From: Pseudomonas chlororaphis
GTDB taxonomy: Bacteria; Pseudomonadota; Gammaproteobacteria; Pseudomonadales; Pseudomonadaceae
Assembly: GCF_000783395.1 (NCBI RefSeq)
Contig: NZ_JSFK01000032.1
Coordinates: 1 to 64,000 of the forward strand
Direction of reading: 5' to 3'
Length of the DNA stretch: 64,000 nucleotides
This document shows positions 27,362-36,204 of this stretch, one piece after another (within the stretch, counting starts at the first letter, position 1; every line of letters begins with the position of its first letter). A program made the position numbers and the translations under genes. Under the pieces are notes generated by a model. It ran no database searches. It saw nothing but the letters and a program-made list of their open reading frames with translations, and was not told the DNA's origin.

Positions 27362-27859
27362 ATGGCAGTAAACGATAGTCTTCCCGACACGCTGTGCCCG
27401 ATCTCCCGGGCCGAGACGATCGTCGGCGACCGCTGGACCGTGCTGGTTTTGCGCGAGTTGTTCATGGCCAATCATCGCTATGACGAGATCCAGGCGCAGA
27501 CCGGCGGTACGCCGCAAATGGTCGCCGCGCGTCTGAAATGTCTGGAAGCGGATGGGCTGGTCGAGCGGCGCTTGTACAACGAGCGACCGAAACGCTACGA
27601 GTACCACCTCACCGCGAAAGGCGAGGCGTTCTACCCGGTGATCATTGCGTTGCGGGCGTGGGGAGAGACTTGGTGCAAAGCACCGGAAGAGGGGCTGGCA
27701 GTGAACATGACCCACAAAAGCTGCAACCACAGCGCCGGCCTCGGCCCGCTGTGCGAGCACTGCGGCGAACCCTTGCGGCGGGAAGATCTGATCAGCCAAC
27801 CACAAGCAGCCTACGCCGCTGAGCGACAGGCGCGGCGTGAGGCGTTCAAAGGCAAATAA
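27362..27859 (+). CDS. HxlR-family transcriptional regulator
   Basis: A 165-residue winged-helix regulator with the HxlR pattern: 'CPISRAETIVGDRWTVLVLREL' at about residues 12-33 then 'YDEIQAQTGGTPQMVAARL'. After the DNA-binding domain there is a C-terminal extension with 'CNHSAGLGPLCEHCGEPL', four cysteines/histidines that may bind a metal. It is divergent from the isochorismatase-aldehyde dehydrogenase operon (98 bases), its likely target, and converges with the GST gene seven bases away. Confidence 0.9.
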   Translation: MAVNDSLPDTLCPISRAETIVGDRWTVLVLRELFMANHRYDEIQAQTGGTPQMVAARLKCLEADGLVERRLYNERPKRYEYHLTAKGEAFYPVIIALRAWGETWCKAPEEGLAVNMTHKSCNHSAGLGPLCEHCGEPLRREDLISQPQAAYAAERQARREAFKGK

Positions 27860-27865
27860 CCTCGA

Positions 27866-28489
27866 TCACGGCGTGCCGTTGCGACCGTGCAGCACGTAGC
27901 CGGGGCGCAGGCTCAAGCGCTCGTAATAGGCTTTCACTGCGGCAAAATCCGGGTGAGCCAGTGGCGTTTCGAACCAGCGGTTCACCGACAGTCCGATGGG
28001 AATGTCCGCCAGGGAAAACTGTTCGCCGCTGACGTAGGCGCCGGTCTTTTCCAGTTGCCGGTCGAGGATTGCCATGTTTCGTGACCAGTCGCGACAACCG
28101 GCTGACAGCGCGGCATTGTCCTGATAGTCGGGCGACTGGCGCACCAGCGACAGGAAGGCGTACGACCACGAGCGATTCAGCTCCGACGCTTGCCAGTCGA
28201 TCCACTGATCCACCCCCGCCCGGGTTTGCGCGTCAGTCGGATAAAGGTGCGAACCGTCATAACGTGCGGCCAGATAACGAATGATCGTGTTCGATTCCCA
28301 CAGCGTGAAATCACCATGCTGAATCACCGGCACCATGGCGCAGGGATTGAGCGCGAGAAACTCCGAATCGTTGGTCGATTTGAAGCCCGACCCCCAGTCT
28401 TCGCGCTCGAAAGGAATGTGCAATTCAGCACAAGTCCAAAGTACTTTGCGCACGTTGATCGATGAGGCTTTACCGAGTATTCGCAGCAT
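27866..28489 (-). CDS. Glutathione S-transferase family protein
   Basis: A 207-residue protein from ATG 28489 (MLRILGKASSINVRKV). The N-terminal thioredoxin-like domain has the Ser-Ser of the active-site region (residues 9-10), the cis-Pro motif 'VPVIQ' and 'WESNTIIRYLA' for glutathione binding; the C-terminal helical domain follows from about residue 90. It resembles the small GSTs that occur near catabolic operons. Substrate is unknown. A strong terminator lies upstream on the shared boundary with the NCS1 gene. Confidence 0.9.
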   Translation of the reverse strand: MLRILGKASSINVRKVLWTCAELHIPFEREDWGSGFKSTNDSEFLALNPCAMVPVIQHGDFTLWESNTIIRYLAARYDGSHLYPTDAQTRAGVDQWIDWQASELNRSWSYAFLSLVRQSPDYQDNAALSAGCRDWSRNMAILDRQLEKTGAYVSGEQFSLADIPIGLSVNRWFETPLAHPDFAAVKAYYERLSLRPGYVLHGRNGTP

Positions 28490-28545
28490 TGGATGTCCCT
28501 TACCCAATCGTCGTCAGGCGTAAACAAATACCACACCGCAACGGA

Positions 28546-28575
28546 GAAGGCCCGCACTGCGCGGGCCTTCTTTTT
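28546..28575. terminator. Rho-independent terminator
   Basis: GAAGGCCCGC...GCGGGCCTTC (28546-28570, loop of five) followed by TTTTTC on the plus strand. On the minus strand it lies after the NCS1 gene and could end that transcript, though the T-run is on the other side. Confidence 0.8.
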
Positions 28576-28588
28576 CAGCGAATCAATC

Positions 28589-30004
28589 TCACAGACTGCC
28601 CGCCAGTTTGCTGCCCATCATCCGCCGACGGTAAGACGTGTCGCGATTGGCCAGCCAGAAATACAACGGCGAGGTCACCAGCAGCCCCACCAGCCACGAC
28701 AGATCCGCACCGTTGATGTGCGCCGACACCGGGCCGACGTACAGCGGCGTGTTCATGAACGGGATCTGCACGGCGATGCCGATCGCGTAAGCCAGCAACG
28801 CCTGCGGGTTGTAGCGGCCGTAGACGCCGCCGTCGACCTGGAAGATCGACTGGATGTCGTACTGGCCTTTGTGGATCGCATAGAAGTCGATCAGGTTGAT
28901 CGCCGTCCACGGCACCAGCACTACCAGCAACACCAGCACCATGTCGACGAAGTGGCCAATGAAGTCTTTCGAGGCGCCCACGGCAGCGAAGCAGCAAGCC
29001 AGCAGCACGATGATCGAGATCACTGCGCGGCTCTTCGCGGTGGGGATCCAGCGGTAGGCGAAGGTTTGCACCAGAGTAATCAACGACAACACCGCGCCGT
29101 ACAAATTGAGGGCGTTGTGGCTGATCACGCTGAGCAGGAACAGCACCAGCATCAGTGGGCCAATAGAGCCAGTGGCGAGTTTGACCGCGTCCATGGTGTC
29201 CATGCCTACCGGCGTCGCCAGCACCGCGACGGCGCCGAAAATAAACGCCAGACTCGAGCCCAGCGCTGAACCCAGATAGGTCGTCCAGAACGTCGACGAG
29301 ACTTTCACGTCGGCCGGCAAGTAACGCGAATAGTCGGACACGTAAGGGGCAAACGCGATCTGCCACAACGCGGCCAGCGACACAGTGGCGAGCCAACCGG
29401 AGAGGTTGAAGCTGCCCCGGGTGAGGAAGTCGTCAGTTTGAATGTGGGTGAAGATGTAGCCGAAGCCGACAACGATGCCGATCCCCAGCACCCAAGTGCC
29501 GATCCGATTGAGCACGTGGATAAAGCGGTAGCCGATGATGCCGATGATCCCCGAGCCGACTGCGCCAATGACGATGCCGACCGGTACTGGAACGCTGTCG
29601 ACTACGCCGTGTAACGACTTGCCGGCCAGCACGATGTTGGAGGCGAAAAAGCCGATGTACATGACGCCGGCAATCAACACCACCAGCAATGCGCCGAGGG
29701 AGCCGAACTGCGCGCGGCTCTGGATCATTTGCGGAATGCCCATCTGCGGGCCTTGCGCCGAGTGCAGCGCCATCAGCACGCCGCCGACCAGATGGCCAAC
29801 GAGAATCGCGACGATGCCCCAGAGCAGATTCAAGTGAAACAGCTGCACGCCCAGCGCACCGGTGACGATGGGCAACGGCGCGATGTTGCCGCCGAACCAG
29901 AGCGTGAACAGATCCCTGACCTTTCCGTGGCGATCTTCGGGGGGCACGTATCCTATCGTGTGTTTTTCAATCAGCGGAGCGGAGGATGCTGTTGGGGTAG
30001 CCAT
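28589..30004 (-). CDS. NCS1-family nucleobase/N-heterocycle permease (copy 1)
   Basis: Nucleobase:cation symporter-1 type carrier, CodB branch, 471 residues from ATG 30004, with 12 membrane segments. Motifs 'LFTLWFGGNIAPLPIVTGAL', 'AQGPQMGIPQMIQSR' and 'NLYGAVLSLIT' mark the family. It imports a base-like or hydantoin-like compound together with a cation. It is divergent from the LysR gene at 30240, and lies in a block with M20, DUF1028, RidA and monooxygenase genes, so its substrate is probably what those enzymes degrade. A close paralogue is at 53609-55021. Confidence 0.92.
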   Translation of the reverse strand: MATPTASSAPLIEKHTIGYVPPEDRHGKVRDLFTLWFGGNIAPLPIVTGALGVQLFHLNLLWGIVAILVGHLVGGVLMALHSAQGPQMGIPQMIQSRAQFGSLGALLVVLIAGVMYIGFFASNIVLAGKSLHGVVDSVPVPVGIVIGAVGSGIIGIIGYRFIHVLNRIGTWVLGIGIVVGFGYIFTHIQTDDFLTRGSFNLSGWLATVSLAALWQIAFAPYVSDYSRYLPADVKVSSTFWTTYLGSALGSSLAFIFGAVAVLATPVGMDTMDAVKLATGSIGPLMLVLFLLSVISHNALNLYGAVLSLITLVQTFAYRWIPTAKSRAVISIIVLLACCFAAVGASKDFIGHFVDMVLVLLVVLVPWTAINLIDFYAIHKGQYDIQSIFQVDGGVYGRYNPQALLAYAIGIAVQIPFMNTPLYVGPVSAHINGADLSWLVGLLVTSPLYFWLANRDTSYRRRMMGSKLAGSL

Positions 30005-30239
30005 GACGAACTCCAAGGCAAGGATGAGTACGTGGACGTACTTCGGCAAGCGCCGGCACGGGCGGCGCATTTCTTGTTGAAGTGATCATGTGCAAAGCGT
30101 CGGGATAGATAAATTAGTAAGTTTGTTGCTTCAGACCTTAAAAAAAATATGCTTCGGCTGGCGCCGGCGTCCGGTATGTTCAAGCTTGATCGTGCGCCAG
30201 GGAAACAGGGCGAACACTCGCGCTCTTCGGGAGACTCAC

Positions 30240-31151
30240 ATGGCCGCCTACAACCTGCGTCAGCTCAAATACTTCGTCACCACGGCCGACTGCGGCAGCG
30301 TCGCCGAAGCCTCGCGCAAGCTCTACATCGCGCAACCGTCGGTCTCCACGGCCATCAAGCATCTGGAAGAAAGCTTCGGCGTGCAGTTGTTCATCCGCCA
30401 TCACGCCCAAGGAGTTTCGCTGACGCCCAGTGGCTCGCGGTTCTATCGCAAGGCGCTGGAGCTGCTGCGGGTGGCGCACGAGTTCGAGCAGAACGCGCTG
30501 GCTGACAATGACGTGGTTGCGGGGCAGATCGATATTGGCTGTTTCGAAACCGTCGCGCCGCTGTACCTGCCGCGCCTGATCGCCGGCTTCAAAGCGCGCT
30601 GGCCAGGAGTGGAAATCCGCATTCGTGACGGTGAGCAACAGGAGTTGGTGCAGGCACTGACCGCCGGCAGCATCGACGTCGCGATGCTGTTCGAGCACGA
30701 TCTGGACAGCACCATCGAAACTGCGCCGCTGATGCCGCCGCAACAGCCGTATGCGTTGCTGCCGGCCAGCCATCGCTTTGCGCAACAGGCGAAAGTCTCG
30801 CTGCATGATCTGGTGCTGGAACCGATGATCCTGCTCGACGTGGTGCCGAGCCGCACCTATTTCGTGAGCATCTTTGAAGAGCGCGGCCTGACGCCGAATA
30901 TCGTCTTCAGCTCACCGTCGATCGAGATGGTGCGCGGCATGGTCGGCAATGGTTTCGGCTTTTCGATTCTGGTGACAAAACCGTTCAGCGACTACACCTA
31001 CGACGGTCAGCAAGTCGTCTGTGTGCCGCTGGCGGAAAACGTCACCGGGTCGGGCTTGTCGGCGGCCTGGTTGCGGCGGGTGCAACTGACCAAACCGGTG
31101 CAGTTGTTTGTCGATCATTGCCGCGAAGAGTTGGCCCGACTGCACTCGTGA
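30240..31151 (+). CDS. LysR-family regulator of the NCS1/M20 block
   Basis: LysR-type regulator, 303 residues from ATG 30240 (MAAYNLRQLKYF); the frame is open back to 30090, but the helix-turn-helix begins here. Motif 'SVAEASRKLYIAQPSVSTAI' is the DNA-recognition helix. It stands between the divergent NCS1 gene and the convergent M20 operon, ending 18 bases from the latter. It probably controls the permease and, as both sets look functionally linked, perhaps the operon 31170-34941. Confidence 0.9.
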   Translation: MAAYNLRQLKYFVTTADCGSVAEASRKLYIAQPSVSTAIKHLEESFGVQLFIRHHAQGVSLTPSGSRFYRKALELLRVAHEFEQNALADNDVVAGQIDIGCFETVAPLYLPRLIAGFKARWPGVEIRIRDGEQQELVQALTAGSIDVAMLFEHDLDSTIETAPLMPPQQPYALLPASHRFAQQAKVSLHDLVLEPMILLDVVPSRTYFVSIFEERGLTPNIVFSSPSIEMVRGMVGNGFGFSILVTKPFSDYTYDGQQVVCVPLAENVTGSGLSAAWLRRVQLTKPVQLFVDHCREELARLHS

Positions 31152-31169
31152 GTGCCGTCGAGCCGCTGG

Positions 31170-32318
31170 TCAGAGGCTGATAAACGCGAGCATCCGTTGC
31201 AGCATGGCATCGCACGCCCGCAACTGTTCGAGGCTGACAAACTCGTCGGGCTTATGGCCCTGGTCCATGCTGCCGGGACCGCAGACCACCGTAGGAATGC
31301 CCACCGCATCAAACAGTCCACCTTCGGTACCGAATGCCACGGTGCCGAAATCCTTTGATCCGCAGAACACTGAAATCAGCTCGGCTGCCTGGCTTTGCGC
31401 ATCGGTGGCCAGCCCCGGATACGCCGACAAGGCGCTGAAGCGGATATCGCTTTGTGCACTGACCGCGCGCATGCGTGGCAGCACTTCGCGTTCGGCGTAG
31501 GCTTGCAGCGCTTCGGCGACGAGGGCCGGATCCTGCGAGGGCAGGGCGCGGATCTCGAAATCGAAACGGCAATCGGCCGGCACGATGTTCAAGGCTTTGC
31601 CGCCGCTGATCACCCCTGTTTGCACCGTGCTGTAGGGCGGATCGAAGCGCGCATCGTGATGCTCCGGCGCTTTCAGTTGCTGACCGAGACGGCCCAGTTC
31701 AGCGATGAGTTCGGCGGCGTACTCAATCGCATTGACGCCGAGCGGCGCGTACGCCGAATGGCACGGATGGCCGTGCACATCGCAACGCATCGCCAGTTTG
31801 CCCTTGTGGCCGAGCACCGGTTTCAGTTCGGTCGGCTCGCCGATGATGCACAGCAACGGTTTGATCGGGCGTTGCTGCAAGACCTCGAGCAGCGAGCGCA
31901 CGCCGAGGCAGCCGACCTCTTCGTCATACGACAGGGCAATGTGCACCGGCAGACGCAACGACGCCTGCACCAGCGCCGGCACCAACGCCAGCACGCAGGC
32001 GATATAGCCCTTCATGTCCGCCGTACCGCGCCCGAAGACTTTGCCGTCGCGCTCCGTCAGTTCGAACGGCGGCAGCGTCCACGGCTGACCTTCGACCGGC
32101 ACCACATCGGTGTGCCCGGACAGCACGATGCCCGGTTGATCCACCGGGCCGATCGTGGCGAACAGGTTGGCTTTGCTGCGCTCATCGTTGTAGATCAGCG
32201 CGCAGGGCACGTCGGAACCCGCGAGGTAATTGCGGACGAATTCGATCAGCTGCAAGTTGGACTCACGGCTGGTGGTATCGAACGCCACCAGCGCCTTGAG
32301 CAACTCGACGCTGTTCAT
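31170..32318 (-). CDS. M20 metallopeptidase, acetylornithine deacetylase-like
   Basis: A 382-residue M20 family amidohydrolase, similar to ArgE. Two-metal site residues are visible: His69 and Asp71 ('SGHTDVVPVEG'), Asp101 ('GTADMKG'), Glu133-Glu134 ('YDEEVG') and a late His in 'SMDQGHKPDEF'. It removes an N-acyl group from an amino acid. It could be a true ArgE, but the operon (DUF1028, RidA-like, flavin monooxygenase, NCS1 permease nearby) argues for a catabolic N-acyl or N-carbamoyl amino acid hydrolase. Its ATG overlaps the DUF1028 stop (ATGA). Confidence 0.85.
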   Translation of the reverse strand: MNSVELLKALVAFDTTSRESNLQLIEFVRNYLAGSDVPCALIYNDERSKANLFATIGPVDQPGIVLSGHTDVVPVEGQPWTLPPFELTERDGKVFGRGTADMKGYIACVLALVPALVQASLRLPVHIALSYDEEVGCLGVRSLLEVLQQRPIKPLLCIIGEPTELKPVLGHKGKLAMRCDVHGHPCHSAYAPLGVNAIEYAAELIAELGRLGQQLKAPEHHDARFDPPYSTVQTGVISGGKALNIVPADCRFDFEIRALPSQDPALVAEALQAYAEREVLPRMRAVSAQSDIRFSALSAYPGLATDAQSQAAELISVFCGSKDFGTVAFGTEGGLFDAVGIPTVVCGPGSMDQGHKPDEFVSLEQLRACDAMLQRMLAFISL

Positions 32319-32992
32319 CGATCATCCCCAGCTACCCCATAGCCCGGCGCCTTGGCCGGATCGAGGGCGCGGTCGATGTAGTCCTGAAGCTGCGGCTCGT
32401 AGGCGTCCCAGAGCTGTTGCAACTGGCCGATCGGATCCTCATCGGCCCAATCCACGCGCAGGTTGACGATCGGCCAGGTCTGCTCGCCAACCACCACGAC
32501 GGCGGCGGAGTGCACCGGGCCGGCTTCGCCACCGAGCGCTTGTGCGGCGTGCAGGGCCTTGAGCAGGCGATCAGCGAGTTGACCTTCGCCGTCCTCGAAG
32601 GCGCTGACCATGGCTTCGATCACCGAACGCCCGGCGAGCATGTTGCCAGCGGCGACGCACTGTTCGCCGCTGACGGCGTTGTGTATGCCGAGGGTTTGCG
32701 CACCGCTGAAATGTGCGGTCTGGCCGAGGTGGTTGATCGCCGTGATCTGGCGGTACTGGCTGTAGCCGTTGCGCGTGAGGACTTTGTCCAGCGCGTCGTC
32801 AGGGGCGAGACCTTGCTCCATCAGCGCAAGGACTTCCGGGCCGAGAGACGGCAGGGTGATGTTCTGGCTCGAAACTGCGCCGACGCCGGGCAGCAGCCAT
32901 GGGCAGCGTGCGCCGACGGCGATGCTGGAGGAACTGATGGCGACACCGAACTGGCCGGTTTCGGCGCAGCGGGCTGCGATTGAAAAGGTCAT
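32315..32992 (-). CDS. DUF1028 family protein, Ntn-hydrolase-like
   Basis: A 225-residue DUF1028 protein from ATG 32992 (MTFSIAARCAETGQ). The open frame reaches 33130 but crosses a REP pair and is unlikely coding. Family traits: 'GVAISSSSIAVGARCPW', 'GVGAVSSQNITLPSLG', a Gly-rich 'GNMLAG', and 'HSAAVVVVG', consistent with an Ntn-type fold in which an internal Ser/Thr/Cys would become the nucleophile. Activity of the family is not established; amide or peptide hydrolysis is inferred. Couples with the M20 gene downstream. Confidence 0.87.
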   Translation of the reverse strand: MTFSIAARCAETGQFGVAISSSSIAVGARCPWLLPGVGAVSSQNITLPSLGPEVLALMEQGLAPDDALDKVLTRNGYSQYRQITAINHLGQTAHFSGAQTLGIHNAVSGEQCVAAGNMLAGRSVIEAMVSAFEDGEGQLADRLLKALHAAQALGGEAGPVHSAAVVVVGEQTWPIVNLRVDWADEDPIGQLQQLWDAYEPQLQDYIDRALDPAKAPGYGVAGDDR

Positions 32993-33031
32993 CTGCTTAT
33001 TCCTTTCTAGGAAGATGTTGTCCTTGAGGGC

Positions 33032-33125
33032 CTCATCGCTGGCAAGCCAGCTCCCACAGGGTTTTGAGTTAAGCCCAGATGTTGTGATCAACCCGATGCC
33101 TGTGGGAGCTGGCTTGCCAGCGATG
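33032..33125. repeat. REP pair inside the operon
   Basis: TCGCTGGCAAGCCAGCTCCC and GGGAGCTGGCTTGCCAGCG arms, inverted, in the 154-base gap between the RidA and DUF1028 genes of one operon. It may weaken or stabilise the transcript at this point. Confidence 0.85.
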
Positions 33126-33146
33126 GCCATAACGCGGTGTGATGCC

Positions 33147-33563
33147 TTACTCAGGAATCACCGCAATCACATCAATCTCCATCAACCACTGCGGCTGCCC
33201 CAGTGCCGACACCACCAGCCCGGTGGAGATCGGGAACACGCCTTTGAGCCACTTGCCGACTTCGCCATACACCGCCTCGCGATAACGCGGGTCGATCAGG
33301 TAAGTCGTGGTTTTGACGATATGACTCATGTCACTGCCGGCTTCTTCCAGCAGTTGCTTGACGTTGCGCATGGCCTGTTCTGCCTGCGCGCGCGGATCAC
33401 CGAGACCCACCAGGTTGCCGTCGAAATCCGTGCCGACCTGACCACGGACATAAATCGTGTTGCCCGCGCGTACGGCTTGGCACAAATCGTTGTCCAGCGT
33501 CTGGTTCGGGTAAGTGTCTTTGGTATTGAACATGCGGATGCGAGTGTGGGTGGGCTGGCTCAT
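33147..33563 (-). CDS. RidA-family protein lacking the usual arginine
   Basis: A 138-residue YjgF/YER057c/RidA-type protein from ATG 33563. The fold pattern is clear ('YVRGQVGTDFDGNLVG', 'EQAMRNVKQLLEEAG', 'TTTYLIDP'). The arginine that makes the enamine/imine deaminase site of RidA normally sits in 'FPARSC'; here the matching stretch is 'FPISTG', so the archetypal activity is doubtful and another Rid sub-family is likely. It is placed between the flavin monooxygenase (58 bases upstream) and DUF1028, so it may clear an unstable product of the oxygenase. Confidence 0.88.
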   Translation of the reverse strand: MSQPTHTRIRMFNTKDTYPNQTLDNDLCQAVRAGNTIYVRGQVGTDFDGNLVGLGDPRAQAEQAMRNVKQLLEEAGSDMSHIVKTTTYLIDPRYREAVYGEVGKWLKGVFPISTGLVVSALGQPQWLMEIDVIAVIPE

Positions 33564-33621
33564 GAAAGGCTCCTGAAGAAGGTTTGCCCGACGCAATCGG
33601 CGCCGGAGCGAAAAAAGGCAA

Positions 33622-34941
33622 TCAAGCGTCGACGGTATCGGCGGCTTTGTTGTGGCTGCTCGAATGCAGCTCGGCTTCACGCTGTTCGGCATCGCGATAG
33701 TCGAGGTACTTGCGCTGGGTGGCGATGTGATCTGCGACGTGTTTGGCGTCGTGCCAAACGCCCCAGATAAACGACGAACCCCGGCGTGACTGCCACGGCA
33801 GACCGAGGAAATACACCCCCGGCTCGCTCGACACGCCGCGCTGATGCACCGGTTTGCCCTTGTCATCGAATGCTTTCACTTGCAGCCAGGAGTAATCCAC
33901 GGCAAACCCGGTGGCCCAGATGATCGAGGTGATACCGGCTTCGGCCAGATCCAGATCGGCCAGCGGATTTTTCACGCACTCGGGGTCCGGATAGGTTTCG
34001 CGGGCCTCAGGTTCTTCCGGCAGGTCCAGACCGTTGCGCTCGATGTAGGCGTCGGCAGCATCGAGCAACGCCAGATAATTTTCGTCACCGCGAGTGAGGT
34101 TACCGACCAGATCCTGCTTGAAGGTCACCACGCCGTTATTGAACGATTCGGTGACGCCGACCAGGGTCATGCCGCGATGGGCCAGGCCACGAAAATCGAT
34201 GGTGCGCCCGCCATGGGCACCGCTGACCGCGATGGTCACGTGCTCACGCCCCGGTTTCATCGCCGCTTGATCCCACTCGCCAAGCACGCCCAGCCACCAG
34301 CAGAAATCCCGGTTGCGATAGGCGCGAGGCGGGCGGTCATGGGCGCCGACGGAGAGGTAAACCTGCTTGCCGGAACGCTGCAGCTCATCAGCGATCTGCA
34401 CGCCGGAAGAACCGGCACCGACCACCAGCACGGCGCCTGCCGGCAGTTGCTGCGGATTGCGGTAATCAGCAGAGTGGATCTGCAACAGACGTTCGTCTTG
34501 CGGGGCAATCGCCGGGATCACCGGTTTCTGAAATGGTCCGGTCGCGGCGACTACGCGGCTGGCTTCGATCACGCCTTCGGAGGTCTCGACGGTGAAACCC
34601 GGACGGCCGACATTGCGCACCACGCTTTTCACCTCAACACCGGTGCGGATCGGCGCATTGAATTTCTTCGCATAGGCTTCGAAGTAGTCGGCGACGCGTT
34701 CTTTTGGGGCGAAACCGTCGGGATCGACGTCATCGAATTCCAGGCCGGGGAAGCGGTCGTGCCATGCCGGGCCGTTGGCAACCAGCGAGTCCCAGCGCCC
34801 GGTACGCCAGCGTTCGGCAATGCGATTGCGCTCCAGCACGAGGTGCGGCACACCGAGTTTACTCAGGTGCTCGCTCATGGCGACGCCTGCCTGGCCGGCA
34901 CCCACGATCAGCGTGTCTGTTTTTATTATTGCAGTGGTCAT
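33622..34941 (-). CDS. Flavin-containing monooxygenase
   Basis: A 439-residue FAD/NAD(P)-binding oxygenase. FAD motif 'VGAGQAGVAMSEHL' is at residues 12-25; a second nucleotide-binding motif 'VVGAGSSGVQIADEL' near 172 would bind NADPH; the family 'ATGF' is in 'IIWATGFAVDYSW'. It resembles FMO/Baeyer-Villiger-like proteins (YUC, CzcO annotations). It would add oxygen to nitrogen or carbon next to a carbonyl. First gene of the operon monooxygenase-RidA-DUF1028-M20, it is probably the first catabolic step. Confidence 0.87.
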   Translation of the reverse strand: MTTAIIKTDTLIVGAGQAGVAMSEHLSKLGVPHLVLERNRIAERWRTGRWDSLVANGPAWHDRFPGLEFDDVDPDGFAPKERVADYFEAYAKKFNAPIRTGVEVKSVVRNVGRPGFTVETSEGVIEASRVVAATGPFQKPVIPAIAPQDERLLQIHSADYRNPQQLPAGAVLVVGAGSSGVQIADELQRSGKQVYLSVGAHDRPPRAYRNRDFCWWLGVLGEWDQAAMKPGREHVTIAVSGAHGGRTIDFRGLAHRGMTLVGVTESFNNGVVTFKQDLVGNLTRGDENYLALLDAADAYIERNGLDLPEEPEARETYPDPECVKNPLADLDLAEAGITSIIWATGFAVDYSWLQVKAFDDKGKPVHQRGVSSEPGVYFLGLPWQSRRGSSFIWGVWHDAKHVADHIATQRKYLDYRDAEQREAELHSSSHNKAADTVDA

Positions 34942-35159
34942 CTCTACATCCTTCCTAGCAAGGCAGTGGGGTTCGGGCCGCTGTTGGCTTGTCCGTTTGG
35001 CTTGAGGTCAGACTAGGGAGAGGGGGGATATCGGTAAAATATTATTAAGCTGGGATGTGAAGATAAAATTCTGATGCAGGGTTGGGAAACCCTTGAAACA
35101 CGGGGTTTGCAGAGAGTCGGTTTGAGGTTGGCAGGTAAAAAACAGCTTGGCGTAACGTG

Positions 35160-35191
35160 CAGTGGTGAGCAGAATCTTCCCCTCACCACTG
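35160..35191. terminator. Inverted repeat after the alpha/beta hydrolase
   Basis: CAGTGGTGA...TCACCACTG (nine-base arms, 14-base loop) lies just beyond the stop of the 35200-36018 gene. No T-run follows, so it is a weak terminator candidate or mRNA-end structure. Confidence 0.4.
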
Positions 35192-35199
35192 CGCCGGTT

Positions 35200-36018
35200 T
35201 CAGCGATTCAGAAACGCCAGCAAATCTTCATTCAATGCCTGCGCATGGGTCACTGCAAAACCATGTGGCGCCCCGGCGTAAACCTTCAGTTCAGCGCCCT
35301 TGATCTGCGCCGCCGCCTGTTTGCCGGTGGTTTCGAATGGCACGATCTGATCGCCGTCGCCATGGATCACCAGGGTCGGCACGTCGATTTTGGCCATGTC
35401 CGGGCGGAAGTCGGTTTCCGAGAACGCGGTCACGCAATCCACGGTGCCTTTGAGCGAAGCCAGCAGGGCGATGTTGAGGGTTTGTGTCAGCACGCCGTCG
35501 GAGACTTTCTGGCCTTGATTGGTGCCATAGAACGGCGCGGCGAAATCGGCAATGAACTGCGCACGATCCTGCAGCAGACCGGCCTTGATGCCGTCAAACA
35601 CTGAAGTATCGACGCCTTGCGGGAAGTCGGCTTTCTTGCCGAACAGCGGTGTCACCGCGCCCAACAGCACCAGACCGGCAACCCGCTCACTGCCATGGCG
35701 GGCGATGTAACGGCTGACGTCGCCGCCACCCATGGAAAAGCCCACCAGCGTCACGTCGCGCAGGTCCAGGTGGTTGATCAATTGCGCGATGTCATCGGCA
35801 AAGGTGTCGTAGTCATAACCCGTCCACGGTTGATCGGAGCGGCCGAAACCACGGCGGTCGAAGGCAATCGTGCGATAGCCGCGGCTGCTCAGGTATTCCA
35901 TCTGGTATTCCCACATGTCGGCATCCAGCGGCCAGCCGTGGCTAAACAGCACGGGTTTACCGCTGCCCCAATCCTTGTAGTAAATCTCGGTACCGTCTTG
36001 TGTGGTGAAGGTGCTCAT
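35200..36018 (-). CDS. Alpha/beta hydrolase, chloroperoxidase/aryl-esterase type
   Basis: A 272-residue alpha/beta hydrolase. Catalytic triad: Ser95 in 'GFSMGG', Asp223 in 'HGDGDQIVPF' and His252 in 'PHGF'; the oxyanion motif is 'FSHGWP' near residue 27. It is very like the P. fluorescens aryl esterases that also show perhydrolase (cofactor-free haloperoxidase) activity. It is divergent from an HxlR regulator at 36205, which probably controls it. Physiological substrate unknown. Confidence 0.92.
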   Translation of the reverse strand: MSTFTTQDGTEIYYKDWGSGKPVLFSHGWPLDADMWEYQMEYLSSRGYRTIAFDRRGFGRSDQPWTGYDYDTFADDIAQLINHLDLRDVTLVGFSMGGGDVSRYIARHGSERVAGLVLLGAVTPLFGKKADFPQGVDTSVFDGIKAGLLQDRAQFIADFAAPFYGTNQGQKVSDGVLTQTLNIALLASLKGTVDCVTAFSETDFRPDMAKIDVPTLVIHGDGDQIVPFETTGKQAAAQIKGAELKVYAGAPHGFAVTHAQALNEDLLAFLNR

Positions 36019-36204
36019 GGAAACTCCTGCTTGAGGGATCGCGCGTGATGCCGTAATGGCGACATTTACTATCAGCGCAAAGCGATCCGGCTACTTGTAT
36101 GCAGGTGCTGGTTTTGCGCCGGTTCAGCCATGGAGCCGCTCCAGAGTTGTATGATGCAACTCAAAGCCGCATCGCCGACTGATAAATCGAGGGAGTACAT
36201 TCAA

